A stretch of 64,000 nucleotides of DNA, taken from Bacteroidales bacterium (GTDB lineage Bacteria; Bacteroidota; Bacteroidia; Bacteroidales; P3). This document shows, piece after piece, positions 32,444-40,535 of this stretch. The position numbers and the translations under genes are program-made. The notes under the pieces are model-generated. The model saw only the letters and a program-made list of their open reading frames with translations, was not told where the DNA came from and did no database searches. The stretch is taken from contig JAFXAA010000010.1 in the NCBI GenBank assembly GCA_017522105.1, forward strand, positions 22,978 through 86,977. Reading direction: 5' to 3'. Every line of letters begins with the position of its first letter. Within the stretch, counting starts at the first letter, position 1.

Positions 32444-33787
32444 ATGAAAAGAACACTCATATTTGCGGCTTTCGCCTCGCTTCTTGCCGCCCCCATGGCG
32501 TCCTCTTTCGCGCAGGACGACATTGTGGACGGTGTGGCAGCCGTCGTGGGGCGCAACATCATCAAGTTTTCCGACGTGGAGCGCTCTTACGCCCAGATAC
32601 GCCTCAAGCAGGGTGCCGCCGACGCCTTCAACAACCGTTGCGCTGTCCTTGAGAACCTCATCCTCAGCCAACTCCTTGTCCACAAAGGTGAAATAGACAG
32701 CGTGGAGGTGACCGACGAAGAGGTGAACCAATACGTGGACTACTATTTGAAGAACGACTTGCGCAACTATGGCAGCCGTGAGGCCATCCGCGAGGCTACG
32801 GGTTTCACATACGAGGAGCTCAAGGAGCAGTATCAGCGTATGATACGCAACAACCTGTTGGCTCGGCGCGTGGAGTATCAGCTCACCGAGGATGTGACAG
32901 TCACCCCCAAGGAGGTGGCCGACTTCTTCGCCACCCTCCCGGCCGACAGCCTCCCCATGATGCCAGAACGCTATGAGCTCTCCGAGATAGTCATTGAGCC
33001 ACAGATCTCCGAGACAGAGCGCGACCGTGTGCGCACGCAGCTCGCCGAACTTCGCGAGCGTGTCATCAAGGGCGAGAAGTTCTCCATGCTGGCTACTCTC
33101 TATTCGCAGGACCCCGCTTCTGCCAAGAAGGGCGGTGAGCTGGGCTTCTTCTCGCGTGGCGACATGGTGGCCGACTTTGAGTCTGCGGCCTTTGCTCTTA
33201 AGCCTGGCGAGGTGTCGCCCATCGTTGAGACGCAGTACGGTTTCCACATCATACAACTCATCGAGCGGCGCGGCAATACCATCAACGCGCGCCACATACT
33301 CCTTGTGCCGCAGGTGTCGCCCGACGACCTCCTTGCAGCCCGCATGAAGCTTGACAGCATTGCCACCGAGATTCGTGCCGGCCATATAGCCTTCGACGAG
33401 GCTGCACGAACCTTCAGCACTGCAACCAACGCACAGGCCGGCGGCGTCGCCGTCAACCCGGCCGACGGCACCCAGCGCTTCGACAAGGCAGCCATAGACC
33501 AGAACTATTACAATGTTGGCATTCAGGGTATGGACGAAGGTGAAGTGTCCAATGCCACCGCCTTCAAGAACGACAAGAGCCGTGATGCCTACCGCATCGT
33601 GCGCCTCAACAAGAAGTACCCCGCCCACAAGGCCAACCTCACTGACGACTACGACAATATTCAGAACGCCGCCCTCGCCGACGCCAAGCAGAAGAAGATG
33701 CAGCGCTGGGCCAAGCGTTACATGGAGACTGTCTATGTGCGCCTCAGCGACCAGTATAAAGACTGTGTTTTCCGCAATCTCCGATAA
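32444..33787 (+). CDS. surA: SurA-like peptidyl-prolyl isomerase
   Basis: The 447-residue protein has a signal peptide ending near SSFAQ, an N-terminal SurA domain (VDGVAAVVGRNIIKFSDVER), and two parvulin domains: about 175-275 (ERYELSEIVIEPQI to YGFHIIQLIERRG) and about 280-380 (INARHILLVPQV). Length and order match SurA, the main periplasmic chaperone for beta-barrel proteins. It ends 15 bases before a MoxR gene. Confidence 0.92.
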   Translation: MKRTLIFAAFASLLAAPMASSFAQDDIVDGVAAVVGRNIIKFSDVERSYAQIRLKQGAADAFNNRCAVLENLILSQLLVHKGEIDSVEVTDEEVNQYVDYYLKNDLRNYGSREAIREATGFTYEELKEQYQRMIRNNLLARRVEYQLTEDVTVTPKEVADFFATLPADSLPMMPERYELSEIVIEPQISETERDRVRTQLAELRERVIKGEKFSMLATLYSQDPASAKKGGELGFFSRGDMVADFESAAFALKPGEVSPIVETQYGFHIIQLIERRGNTINARHILLVPQVSPDDLLAARMKLDSIATEIRAGHIAFDEAARTFSTATNAQAGGVAVNPADGTQRFDKAAIDQNYYNVGIQGMDEGEVSNATAFKNDKSRDAYRIVRLNKKYPAHKANLTDDYDNIQNAALADAKQKKMQRWAKRYMETVYVRLSDQYKDCVFRNLR

Positions 33788-33802
33788 CCCGACACCACGC
33801 AC

Positions 33803-34759
33803 ATGAACGATAAAGAACAACTTGACCTCCTCGTGCAGCGCTACGCGGACCTCCGCGCTGAAATGGCCAAAGTCATCGTTGGCCAGACGGAAGCTGTGGA
33901 CAGCCTCATAGTCACCCTCCTGGCCGGTGGCCATTGCCTCCTGCTCGGCGTTCCCGGCCTCGCCAAGACGCTTATGGTCAGTACCCTTGCCAAGACGCTT
34001 GGCCTCACCTTCAACCGCATCCAGTTCACCCCCGACCTCATGCCATCCGACATCACCGGCAGCGAGATTCTCGACCAGAACCGACAGATGCGCTTCCTTC
34101 GCGGCCCCCTCTTTGCAGGTATCGTGCTCGCCGACGAGATTAACCGTACGCCACCGAAGACACAGGCCGCGCTCCTCGAAGCCATGCAGGAACGCGCCGT
34201 CACGGTGGCAGGCACAACCTATCCGCTCCCGCAGCCATTCTTCGTCCTCGCCACGCAGAACCCCATCGAGCAGGAGGGTACCTACCCCCTGCCGGAAGCA
34301 CAGCTTGACCGCTTCATGTTCAACATACGCCTCGACTATCCCACCTTTGACGAAGAGGTGGAGATTGTCAAGCAGACCACTGCCGACCGCGTGGCGGAGG
34401 TGGCGCAGGTGCTTGATGCGCAGCAGATAATGGCCCTACAACAAGCTGTCAGGCGCATGCCTGTGGCCGACAATGTCATCCGCCACGCCGTCAGCCTCGT
34501 GGCCGCTACACGCCCAGCTCCTGACACCGAACTGCAGAAATACCTCTCCTACGGTGCAGGTCCGCGCGCCTCGCAATACCTTATCCTTGGCGCCAAGAGC
34601 CATGCCGCCATCCACGGCAAGTATTCGCCCGACAACGAAGACGTGGACGCCGTAGCCCTCAGCGTTCTGCGCCATCGCATTGTGCCAAGCTACTATGCTG
34701 AAGCCGAAGGCATCTCCGCCGACAAAATAATCAGCCGAATAATAACCAGCAACCTATAA
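33803..34759 (+). CDS. MoxR family AAA ATPase
   Basis: The 318-residue ATPase shows Walker A in CLLLGVPGLAKTLMV, RIQFTPDLMPSDITG, Walker B and sensor region FAGIVLADEINRTPPKTQAALLEAMQERAV and ATQNPIEQEGTYPLPEAQLDRF. MoxR proteins act as metal-insertion or assembly chaperones, usually with VWA-domain partners. This copy has no adjacent VWA or DUF58 gene; instead it precedes the caspase-fold gene by 14 bases. A second MoxR is in the Bat operon (48184). Confidence 0.94.
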   Translation: MNDKEQLDLLVQRYADLRAEMAKVIVGQTEAVDSLIVTLLAGGHCLLLGVPGLAKTLMVSTLAKTLGLTFNRIQFTPDLMPSDITGSEILDQNRQMRFLRGPLFAGIVLADEINRTPPKTQAALLEAMQERAVTVAGTTYPLPQPFFVLATQNPIEQEGTYPLPEAQLDRFMFNIRLDYPTFDEEVEIVKQTTADRVAEVAQVLDAQQIMALQQAVRRMPVADNVIRHAVSLVAATRPAPDTELQKYLSYGAGPRASQYLILGAKSHAAIHGKYSPDNEDVDAVALSVLRHRIVPSYYAEAEGISADKIISRIITSNL

Positions 34760-34773
34760 AAGTGACAACAGCC

Positions 34774-36546
34774 ATGAAAAAACACCTACTCCTTTTCGTC
34801 GCCGTCCTTCTCTGCGCCACACTGCATGCACAGACCGGTGAACAGCAGCTCAACAGCGAATATCAGGCTGCCATACGCGAGTTCATCCAGCAGGACATCG
34901 CCAACCGCCAGCGAACCATGCAGCGCCGCGCCGAGCAGCTCCTAATAGCACTCCCCAACGAGCAGAAGCTCTATGATGAGACCTACATCTCAATCCGCAC
35001 GGCCCTTGTCGACGCCACTGCCGAAGACGGCGCCCCAGAACTCAACTATGTCTTTGACATCTCTTACAACTGCCGCCACCTCGAAGGCTACACTGACGAC
35101 TACCCGCTCGGCGTCTTCGACTACGACTCCTCCAACTCGGTGCGTGCCATATGCAACCTCACCAAGACCTTTATCGAGGGCATTCTCGACGACATCTTCC
35201 GTCCCTCCAAGCGTGTTTCTATCCGCATATTCTCCACCACTGACGGCGTCGAACTATCGCGCACCATCCCCTACGATGGCTCCTACGGCAACTTCCGCTA
35301 CATGCCTGTCACCTTCAACAACGAGCACTTACGCATCTCCGTGGATACCAACGGTATCACCAACAACTGCCAGCTTGCCTACATCCGTGCACAGTCGGTC
35401 CGCAGCTTCCTCCAGAGCCAGGTTCGCAACCTCGCACGCACCGTCAACGACTACTCTTACATCACGCGCTCCTATTCCGACACCGGTGCTTTTTATCGTC
35501 GCTCATCCATAGAGCTCACTGTCCACGATGCTTTCCGCGAGACTATCGATGCAATGGCCGCAGAAAAGGTCCTCAACGACGACTATGTGGATTTCAACAT
35601 CCCGCAGACCGCCTCGTCCTATGACAATGCCTACGTCCTCATCATCGCCAACCAGGACTACGACCACCGCTTCCTGCCTTCGGTTCCCTTTGCAGCCAAC
35701 GACGGCGACATTCTTCGCAAGTATTTTGTGCGCGCTCTCGGTGTCCCCGAGCGCCAGGTTAAAGTGCTCCACAATGCTTCGCGCCAGACTATCCTCGACG
35801 AGGGCATCCATTGGCTCACCGACATTGCTCAGGCCGTCGCCACCCACGAGGGCGACCAGACCACATCGCATGCCAACTTCTTCGTGTACTTTGCTGGTCA
35901 CGGTTTCACCGACTTCGACGACAATACCTACCTTGTCCCCAACAATCTCCGTCTCGACGGCATCAAGGCTCTTGGTGGCAAGCGCAAATGCGGCCGCAAG
36001 AAGAACACTATCAACGAGCCTACAGCCTACGACATAGCCCTCTCGCGCAAGGATGCCGCGTTGTTCGCCAAGCAGTGCATAGCGCTTGACAGCCTCTGTT
36101 CAATGCTCAAGGGCAAAGGCAAACGCGAGACCTATCCCGTCAGCCGCCTCACGGTCATCGTCGACGCCTCTTTCGACGGCCATCAGCGCAACGGAGCCTC
36201 TATGCTTCGCGCAGACCGCCCAGTCGTCAAAGATCCCAAGGCCAAGAAGGCCAAACGCAAAGCCAACAAGTCAAGCGACGCCATAGTCCTCCTCGCTGCC
36301 GCCCATGACAAGACGGCCTACTCTTTCGACGCACAGCACCACGGCTTCCTCACATACTTCCTCCTCAAGGAAATCAAAGGCCTTGCCTCTACCTCCAACC
36401 TCGACTCTTACACCTATCAGGATATCTATGAGGCTGTGGAGCGCAAACTAAACAAGGAGTCCGCACTCCAGAACCGCTGGCAGGAAATCACAGGCTATGT
36501 CGACGGCAAGAACGCCTCCGACTGGCGCCTCCTGCACATCAGGTAA
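34774..36546 (+). CDS. Secreted caspase-fold protein with Ser in place of catalytic Cys
   Basis: The 590-residue protein has a signal peptide (MKKHLLLFVAVLLCATLHAQ), an N-terminal domain of about 270 residues with strand/helix content like an OmpA-type region, and a C14-type caspase domain: AYVLIIANQDYDH, PFAANDGDILRKYF, the catalytic-His motif FVYFAGHGF (His376) and TVIVDASFDG, where related proteins have DACFSG. Residue 466 is Ser (TCT codon). The C-terminal part has VLLAAAHDKTAYSFDAQHHGFLTYFLLKEI, normal for the fold. Start at ATG 34774 is preferred over a GTG at 34762 because the signal peptide begins there. Confidence 0.82.
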   Translation: MKKHLLLFVAVLLCATLHAQTGEQQLNSEYQAAIREFIQQDIANRQRTMQRRAEQLLIALPNEQKLYDETYISIRTALVDATAEDGAPELNYVFDISYNCRHLEGYTDDYPLGVFDYDSSNSVRAICNLTKTFIEGILDDIFRPSKRVSIRIFSTTDGVELSRTIPYDGSYGNFRYMPVTFNNEHLRISVDTNGITNNCQLAYIRAQSVRSFLQSQVRNLARTVNDYSYITRSYSDTGAFYRRSSIELTVHDAFRETIDAMAAEKVLNDDYVDFNIPQTASSYDNAYVLIIANQDYDHRFLPSVPFAANDGDILRKYFVRALGVPERQVKVLHNASRQTILDEGIHWLTDIAQAVATHEGDQTTSHANFFVYFAGHGFTDFDDNTYLVPNNLRLDGIKALGGKRKCGRKKNTINEPTAYDIALSRKDAALFAKQCIALDSLCSMLKGKGKRETYPVSRLTVIVDASFDGHQRNGASMLRADRPVVKDPKAKKAKRKANKSSDAIVLLAAAHDKTAYSFDAQHHGFLTYFLLKEIKGLASTSNLDSYTYQDIYEAVERKLNKESALQNRWQEITGYVDGKNASDWRLLHIR

Positions 36547-36548
36547 TT

Positions 36549-36611
36549 GAAGAATGAAGAGTGGAGAGTGGAAAGTGGAAGGTTTTCCGTTTCCCGCTTT
36601 CCACTTCCTAA
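36549..36611. repeat. Palindrome of nine 7-base words between convergent genes
   Basis: GAAGAAT, GAAGAGT, GGAGAGT, GGAAAGT, GGAAGGT, then TTTCCGT, TTCCCGC, TTTCCAC, TTCCTAA; one phase through both arms, 63 bases. It lies between convergent stops at 36546 and 36625, where a bidirectional terminator would be expected. Confidence 0.75.
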
Positions 36612-36624
36612 AGACTCTTATTCT

Positions 36625-37815
36625 TTATTGTATGGGTTGGACATACTGGCGGAGCTGCTCGATGTCGAGCTGCTGGTATGAAATATTGGTCGTGTCGGAG
36701 AAATTCTGACGGTTGGTTTCGTAGGTCTCGCGGTCATACTCCGATGCTTTCTCGAAGAGGCTTCTGGCAACGGCTACCTTGAGCTGGTCGAAACTCATGG
36801 TCCCGTTCTGCCAGCGACTGATGTCTTTCTGTGACAGGTATTTTGCCACCTTGTCGAACTTTTCCTGCGGCAGGGTGCCGTTGGCGTCGAAGCTTCGCTG
36901 CAGGTCGGGGAAGTTGACCCACGACGTGATGGTCGTCTCCAGAAGCTGCAGGTGGCGGCGGTTTCTGTCAGTGTAGTAGCCAAGATATGCGTGGCACGGT
37001 TCGACGAAAATCACTGGCTTCAGGCCTGTTTTGCGCAGTATCGAGGCGAGGAAGACGCACGCATCGATGCAGTTGGCCTGCCGCGTGTTCCACACCTCGT
37101 CGAAAAAACGTATGTGCTGGACGTTGGCGCCGGGCGACGGGTTGGAGGTGCATGAGATGGAAGAGTAGGAGATGCCGCGATTGAGGGCGTAGTACCAGAC
37201 CGCGAAGACCTGTTCGCGGACCTCCCTCTCCGAAGCCTGGTAACCGGAGAGGCGTGTTACGATGCCCTGGTCGAGGATGTCTGTGAGGATATGCTCAATC
37301 TGCGGGTGGTCCTCGTTGACGTAGGCCGCGAAGAGAAAGCGGAAGTCGCGCTGTTGGTTGGCGGTGGAGAGCGAGAGGGGGCACTCGTTGACGGAACGGC
37401 AGGAGAGGTGGAGGTTTTTGATGTCCACCTGCTCGTCGTTGATGTAGCAGGTGAATGTGATGTCTATCGGGTGCGGCTGACGTGTGCGTCTGAGGACCTG
37501 GTATTTCCATTTCGGCGTGAGGCTGAACGTGTACTGCTCACCGCGGTGCGGGAGTATTTCCTGGACGATGGTGACATAGTTGAGGGCCGAAGAGTCAAGG
37601 ATGACGCGCAGGACGCAGTTGTCGGCAGGGGCTGTCACCGAGATATTGAGGGACTGGTCGGTGGCGAGGATGAGCGAAGGGTATAGCTGGTTGTCAAAAA
37701 GAGGGTCGCAGGTCACGGAGAATGCCACTTCCGAGGGGCTGTAGAGCTTTCTGCCAGTGTTTTTTCCGTTGCAGGCGGCGAGGAGGAGCACAACGAGTAA
37801 AGAATGAAGAATCAT
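36625..37815 (-). CDS. Transglutaminase-like lipoprotein
   Basis: The 396-residue product starts with MILHSLLVVLLLAACNG, a lipoprotein signal. The C-terminal half has the transglutaminase-like core: WNTRQANCIDACVFLASILRK with the Cys, VEPCHAYLGYYTDRN with the His, and later aspartates. The frame stays open to an ATG at 38046 that overlaps the ruvC stop (ATGA), giving a proline-rich extension that crosses a palindromic element; the ATG at 37815 is chosen because the signal peptide and lipobox start there. This ATG and its next codons lie in a heptamer-like sequence. Substrate unknown. Confidence 0.75.
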   Translation of the reverse strand: MILHSLLVVLLLAACNGKNTGRKLYSPSEVAFSVTCDPLFDNQLYPSLILATDQSLNISVTAPADNCVLRVILDSSALNYVTIVQEILPHRGEQYTFSLTPKWKYQVLRRTRQPHPIDITFTCYINDEQVDIKNLHLSCRSVNECPLSLSTANQQRDFRFLFAAYVNEDHPQIEHILTDILDQGIVTRLSGYQASEREVREQVFAVWYYALNRGISYSSISCTSNPSPGANVQHIRFFDEVWNTRQANCIDACVFLASILRKTGLKPVIFVEPCHAYLGYYTDRNRRHLQLLETTITSWVNFPDLQRSFDANGTLPQEKFDKVAKYLSQKDISRWQNGTMSFDQLKVAVARSLFEKASEYDRETYETNRQNFSDTTNISYQQLDIEQLRQYVQPIQ

Positions 37816-37912
37816 CCGTGTGCGGGGCGATGGCGCCAGCCAATGTTTGTTTCCACGGTTCCGGCACGTAGCCTCCACGTTTTCTCCCCGTCTTGTCATC
37901 GGCCCTACACTG

Positions 37913-37956
37913 AAGAACGGCCGTAGGGGGGCCGTAGGGGGTCCGTAGGGGCTCCG
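37913..37956. repeat. Four-word 11-base half element
   Basis: AAGAACGGCCG, TAGGGGGGCCG, TAGGGGGTCCG, TAGGGGCTCCG in 11-base phase; a one-armed copy of the 27574 family, between ruvC and the transglutaminase-like gene. Confidence 0.75.
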
Positions 37957-38042
37957 TGGGGAAATGGGTGACGAGATGGGTGTGTCCGGCGCGGGTGGAA
38001 ACGATGGGGCCGGGGTAGTCACTGTTTTGTTTTTTTCGTTTG

Positions 38043-38621
38043 TCATTTGACGATGTCTGGGTTTTGGTTGACGAAGTCGGCCCATTGTTTTTTTGCTGGT
38101 TTGTGTTGTTTTTTCTTTGGCGCGAGTTGGGCGCGGAGGTCGGCGAGCGGGTTGGAGAGTTGCATGTGGGCGGTGTAGGCGACGGCGAGGGCGTCGGTGG
38201 CGTCGAGGTAGTGAGGGTGGGTGTCGAAGTGGAGGATTGAGCGGAGGAGGTCGGCGACTTGTTCTTTGGATGCGTTGCCGTTGCCGGTGACGGTTTGTTT
38301 GATGAGTGAGGGTTCGTATTCTTCGTATGGGATGGAGTGTGCGAGGGCGGCGGCGATGGCTACGCCTTGTGCGCGGCCGAGTTTGAGCATGGATTGTACG
38401 TTTTTGCCGAAGAATGGTGCTTCGATGGCGAGGAAGTCGGGGTGGAAGGAGTCCATGAGGCGAGAGGTGGAGTTGTGTATCTGGAGGATGCGTTCTTTGA
38501 AGTCGGGGATGAGGCGCAGGTAGAGTACGTCCATGGCTACGATGGTGGGGGTGGGTCCGTCGGTCTGGAGGAGGCTGTAGCCGAGGATGCGCGTGCCGGG
38601 GTCTATGCCGAGGATGAGCAT
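38043..38621 (-). CDS. ruvC: Holliday junction resolvase RuvC
   Basis: The 192-residue nuclease cleaves Holliday junctions with RuvAB. The metal-binding acidic residues are in LILGIDPGTRILGYSLL (Asp7), LAIEAPFFGKN (Glu) and the C-terminal YLDATDALAVAYTAHM. The tail (APKKKQHKPAKKQWADF) is longer and more basic than usual. Its stop overlaps an ATG of the longer reading of the next gene. Good match to the family. Confidence 0.95.
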   Translation of the reverse strand: MLILGIDPGTRILGYSLLQTDGPTPTIVAMDVLYLRLIPDFKERILQIHNSTSRLMDSFHPDFLAIEAPFFGKNVQSMLKLGRAQGVAIAAALAHSIPYEEYEPSLIKQTVTGNGNASKEQVADLLRSILHFDTHPHYLDATDALAVAYTAHMQLSNPLADLRAQLAPKKKQHKPAKKQWADFVNQNPDIVK

Positions 38622-38650
38622 GGGGGTTATGTGAGGTTTAAGGTTTTTTT

Positions 38651-38748
38651 AATGAAGAATGAAGGGTGAAGAATGAAGAATGGGCTGACGCGGTCGACCC
38701 GCACCCGGATAATTCTTCACTCTTCATTCTTCACTCTTCATTTTTCAT
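38651..38748. repeat. 14-word heptamer palindrome, left of rseC
   Basis: AATGAAG, AATGAAG, GGTGAAG, AATGAAG, AATGGGC, TGACGCG, GTCGACC, CGCACCC, GGATAAT, TCTTCAC, TCTTCAT, TCTTCAC, TCTTCAT, TTTTCAT; exactly 98 bases. The five central words form a 35-base core found inverted at the far side of rseC. Confidence 0.85.
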
Positions 38749-39141
38749 TATTGTGATTGTGAAGCGAGATTCGAGGCGGTGGCGTGAGAGGTAGAGTGCG
38801 AGGATGTAGAGTGCGAGGGTGGCGAATGCGGCGAGGACGACGGCCCATTCGGGGAGGTGCGCGAGGGAGAGTGCGACGATGACGGCGATGAGGATTATGG
38901 CGGGGAGGAGGTAGGCCCACCAGACGGCGAGGAGGCCGTGAGACTGGTCGATTTGGACGGTGACGTTGTCGCCGGGCTGGTAGCGCTGCCAGTCGCTGGC
39001 GGGTATTTCGAGGGTTTTGTCTTTTGATTCGGCGAAGCCGCAGCGTGCGTGTGCGGCGCAGGATGCGCAGGCGCTGACGGATTCTATCTGTACGGTGACG
39101 CGCCCGGGGGCTGTTTTTTTCACTATGCCGTTGTGGTTCAT
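38731..39141 (-). CDS. rseC: RseC/SoxR-reducing system family protein
   Basis: The 136-residue protein has the RseC/MucC layout: N-terminal beta part (IVKKTAPGRVTVQIESVSACASCAAHARCG) with the four-cysteine pattern, then two membrane helices (LLAVWWAYLLPAIILIAVIVAL and VVLAAFATLALYILALYL). In Bacteroidetes rseC usually precedes rnf genes, which are not here. The last codons (IMKNEE) are written by the heptamer element that follows. Identical 35-base cores in opposite orientation lie on both sides of the gene. Confidence 0.92.
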   Translation of the reverse strand: MNHNGIVKKTAPGRVTVQIESVSACASCAAHARCGFAESKDKTLEIPASDWQRYQPGDNVTVQIDQSHGLLAVWWAYLLPAIILIAVIVALSLAHLPEWAVVLAAFATLALYILALYLSRHRLESRFTITIMKNEE

Positions 39142-39156
39142 TAATAAGGTTTTTTT

Positions 39157-39250
39157 AATGATGAATGATGAATGAAGAATGAAGAATTATCCGGGTGCGG
39201 GTCGACCGCGTCAGCCCATTCTTCATTCTTCACTCTTCAGTCTTCATTAT
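39157..39250. repeat. Heptamer palindrome right of rseC, core inverted
   Basis: The reverse complement reads AATGAAG, ACTGAAG, AGTGAAG, AATGAAG, then the same 35-base core as 38679-38713, then TCTTCAT, TCTTCAT, TCATCAT, TCATCAT. Both copies are preceded on the plus strand by the direct sequence AAGGTTTTTTTAATGA (38641 and 39147). Confidence 0.85.
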
Positions 39251-40535
39251 TTGTTGGTGTTCTCCAGGCTATTACTCCTTTGCAGTTTTTGACGCACCGG
39301 CCTGTGCGGTCCATTTTGCTGACGTTGCCCATGTATACTACTTCGGCGCGGCCCCATTCCATAGGGGAGGCGTGTTGGAAGATGTGGGGCACGAATACGT
39401 CGCCGTGAGTGTCGATGTAGCCCCAGCGGCCTTTGAATTGTGTGCAGGCGAGGCCTTCGGTGAAGTGGAAGGCTTGGTCGAAGTGGAAGGGGATGACGAG
39501 GTTGCCGTCGAGGTCTACGAAGCCGCATTTGCCGTTGCGTTCGACGAGAGCGAGGCTGTCGTGGTAGATGTATTTGTCGCCGTGGGGTGTGTTGTTGTCG
39601 TATTTGAAGGGGAGGATGACGCGGCCTGTGGTGTCGATGATGCCGTAGCGTCCGTTGAGGACGGCGCAGGCGCGGCCGAGGTGGAAGGGGCTGACGAGGT
39701 CGTAGATGCAGGGGATTATTTCCTGGCCTTGCGGGTTAAGGAAGCCGTATTTGCCGTTGCGGCGGACGCTGATGAGGCCGTCGCTGATGCCGCCGGTCCA
39801 GGTGTAGACGAATGGTGTGAGGGGGCGGAAGTTGTAGTCGAAGAGTGCCCATCCGTTGCTGTCGCCTGCGAAGAAGTGGCCGTCGAGGTTGGAGGTTATC
39901 TGTTCGTAGGAGTAGTGCAGGACTTCGCGGCCGGAGCGGTCGATGACGCCCCAGCGGTCGTAGCGCATGGCGAGTGCGTAGCCTTCGTTGAAGGGTTGGA
40001 GGTTTTGGAAGACTGGTTCAAAGAGTTGGTTGCCGAGGGTGTCGATGAAGGTGCAGGCGGTGAAGTAGGTGTCGATGACGATTTGCACTGGGGCAGTGCC
40101 TTCGTGGAAGTTGCCGGCGTTGATGAAGCGGGGCTGGACGATGGTGTTGCCGTTGAGGTCGGTGTAGCCGAAGAGGCCGTCTTTGGCGACGAGGATGCGG
40201 TTTTCGGAGGGGTAGTCGATGTCGTCGTAGATGCATGGGAGGATTTCGCGGCCGGTGCGGTCGATGAGGCCGCAGAGGTCGCGTTCGAGGCGTACTTTGC
40301 AGTAGCCGTTGTGGAAGTAGTCCACGAAGCGGTATTTGTTGGGGGTGATTTGTGTTCCGTCGGCGCTTTTGAAACCGTAGCGTTCGCCGTCGGTGGTGGT
40401 TTGTATGCCGTCGATGAAGACGAGCTCGCAGCCGCATTCTTCGTCGTCGACGTAGTCTATGTGCTGTGCGTGTGCAACGTGGGGCAGGAGGAGGAGCGCT
40501 GCGAGCAGGGCGGCGGCATGGAGTGTTTTGTTCAT
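39237..40535 (-). CDS. WG-repeat protein, secreted
   Basis: The 432-residue protein has a signal peptide (LLAALLLLPHVAHAQ) and a row of WG-type beta repeats such as RDLCGLIDRTGREILPCIYDD, DGLFGYTDLNGNTIVQPRF and DRWGVIDRSGREVLHYSY; about eight repeats are visible. Such repeats bind polypeptides or sugars, and the function is unknown. It overlaps batE by four bases, so it is coupled to the Bat operon. Its last codons (NNED) and stop come from the heptamer element at 39157-39250. Confidence 0.9.
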   Translation of the reverse strand: MNKTLHAAALLAALLLLPHVAHAQHIDYVDDEECGCELVFIDGIQTTTDGERYGFKSADGTQITPNKYRFVDYFHNGYCKVRLERDLCGLIDRTGREILPCIYDDIDYPSENRILVAKDGLFGYTDLNGNTIVQPRFINAGNFHEGTAPVQIVIDTYFTACTFIDTLGNQLFEPVFQNLQPFNEGYALAMRYDRWGVIDRSGREVLHYSYEQITSNLDGHFFAGDSNGWALFDYNFRPLTPFVYTWTGGISDGLISVRRNGKYGFLNPQGQEIIPCIYDLVSPFHLGRACAVLNGRYGIIDTTGRVILPFKYDNNTPHGDKYIYHDSLALVERNGKCGFVDLDGNLVIPFHFDQAFHFTEGLACTQFKGRWGYIDTHGDVFVPHIFQHASPMEWGRAEVVYMGNVSKMDRTGRCVKNCKGVIAWRTPTNNED

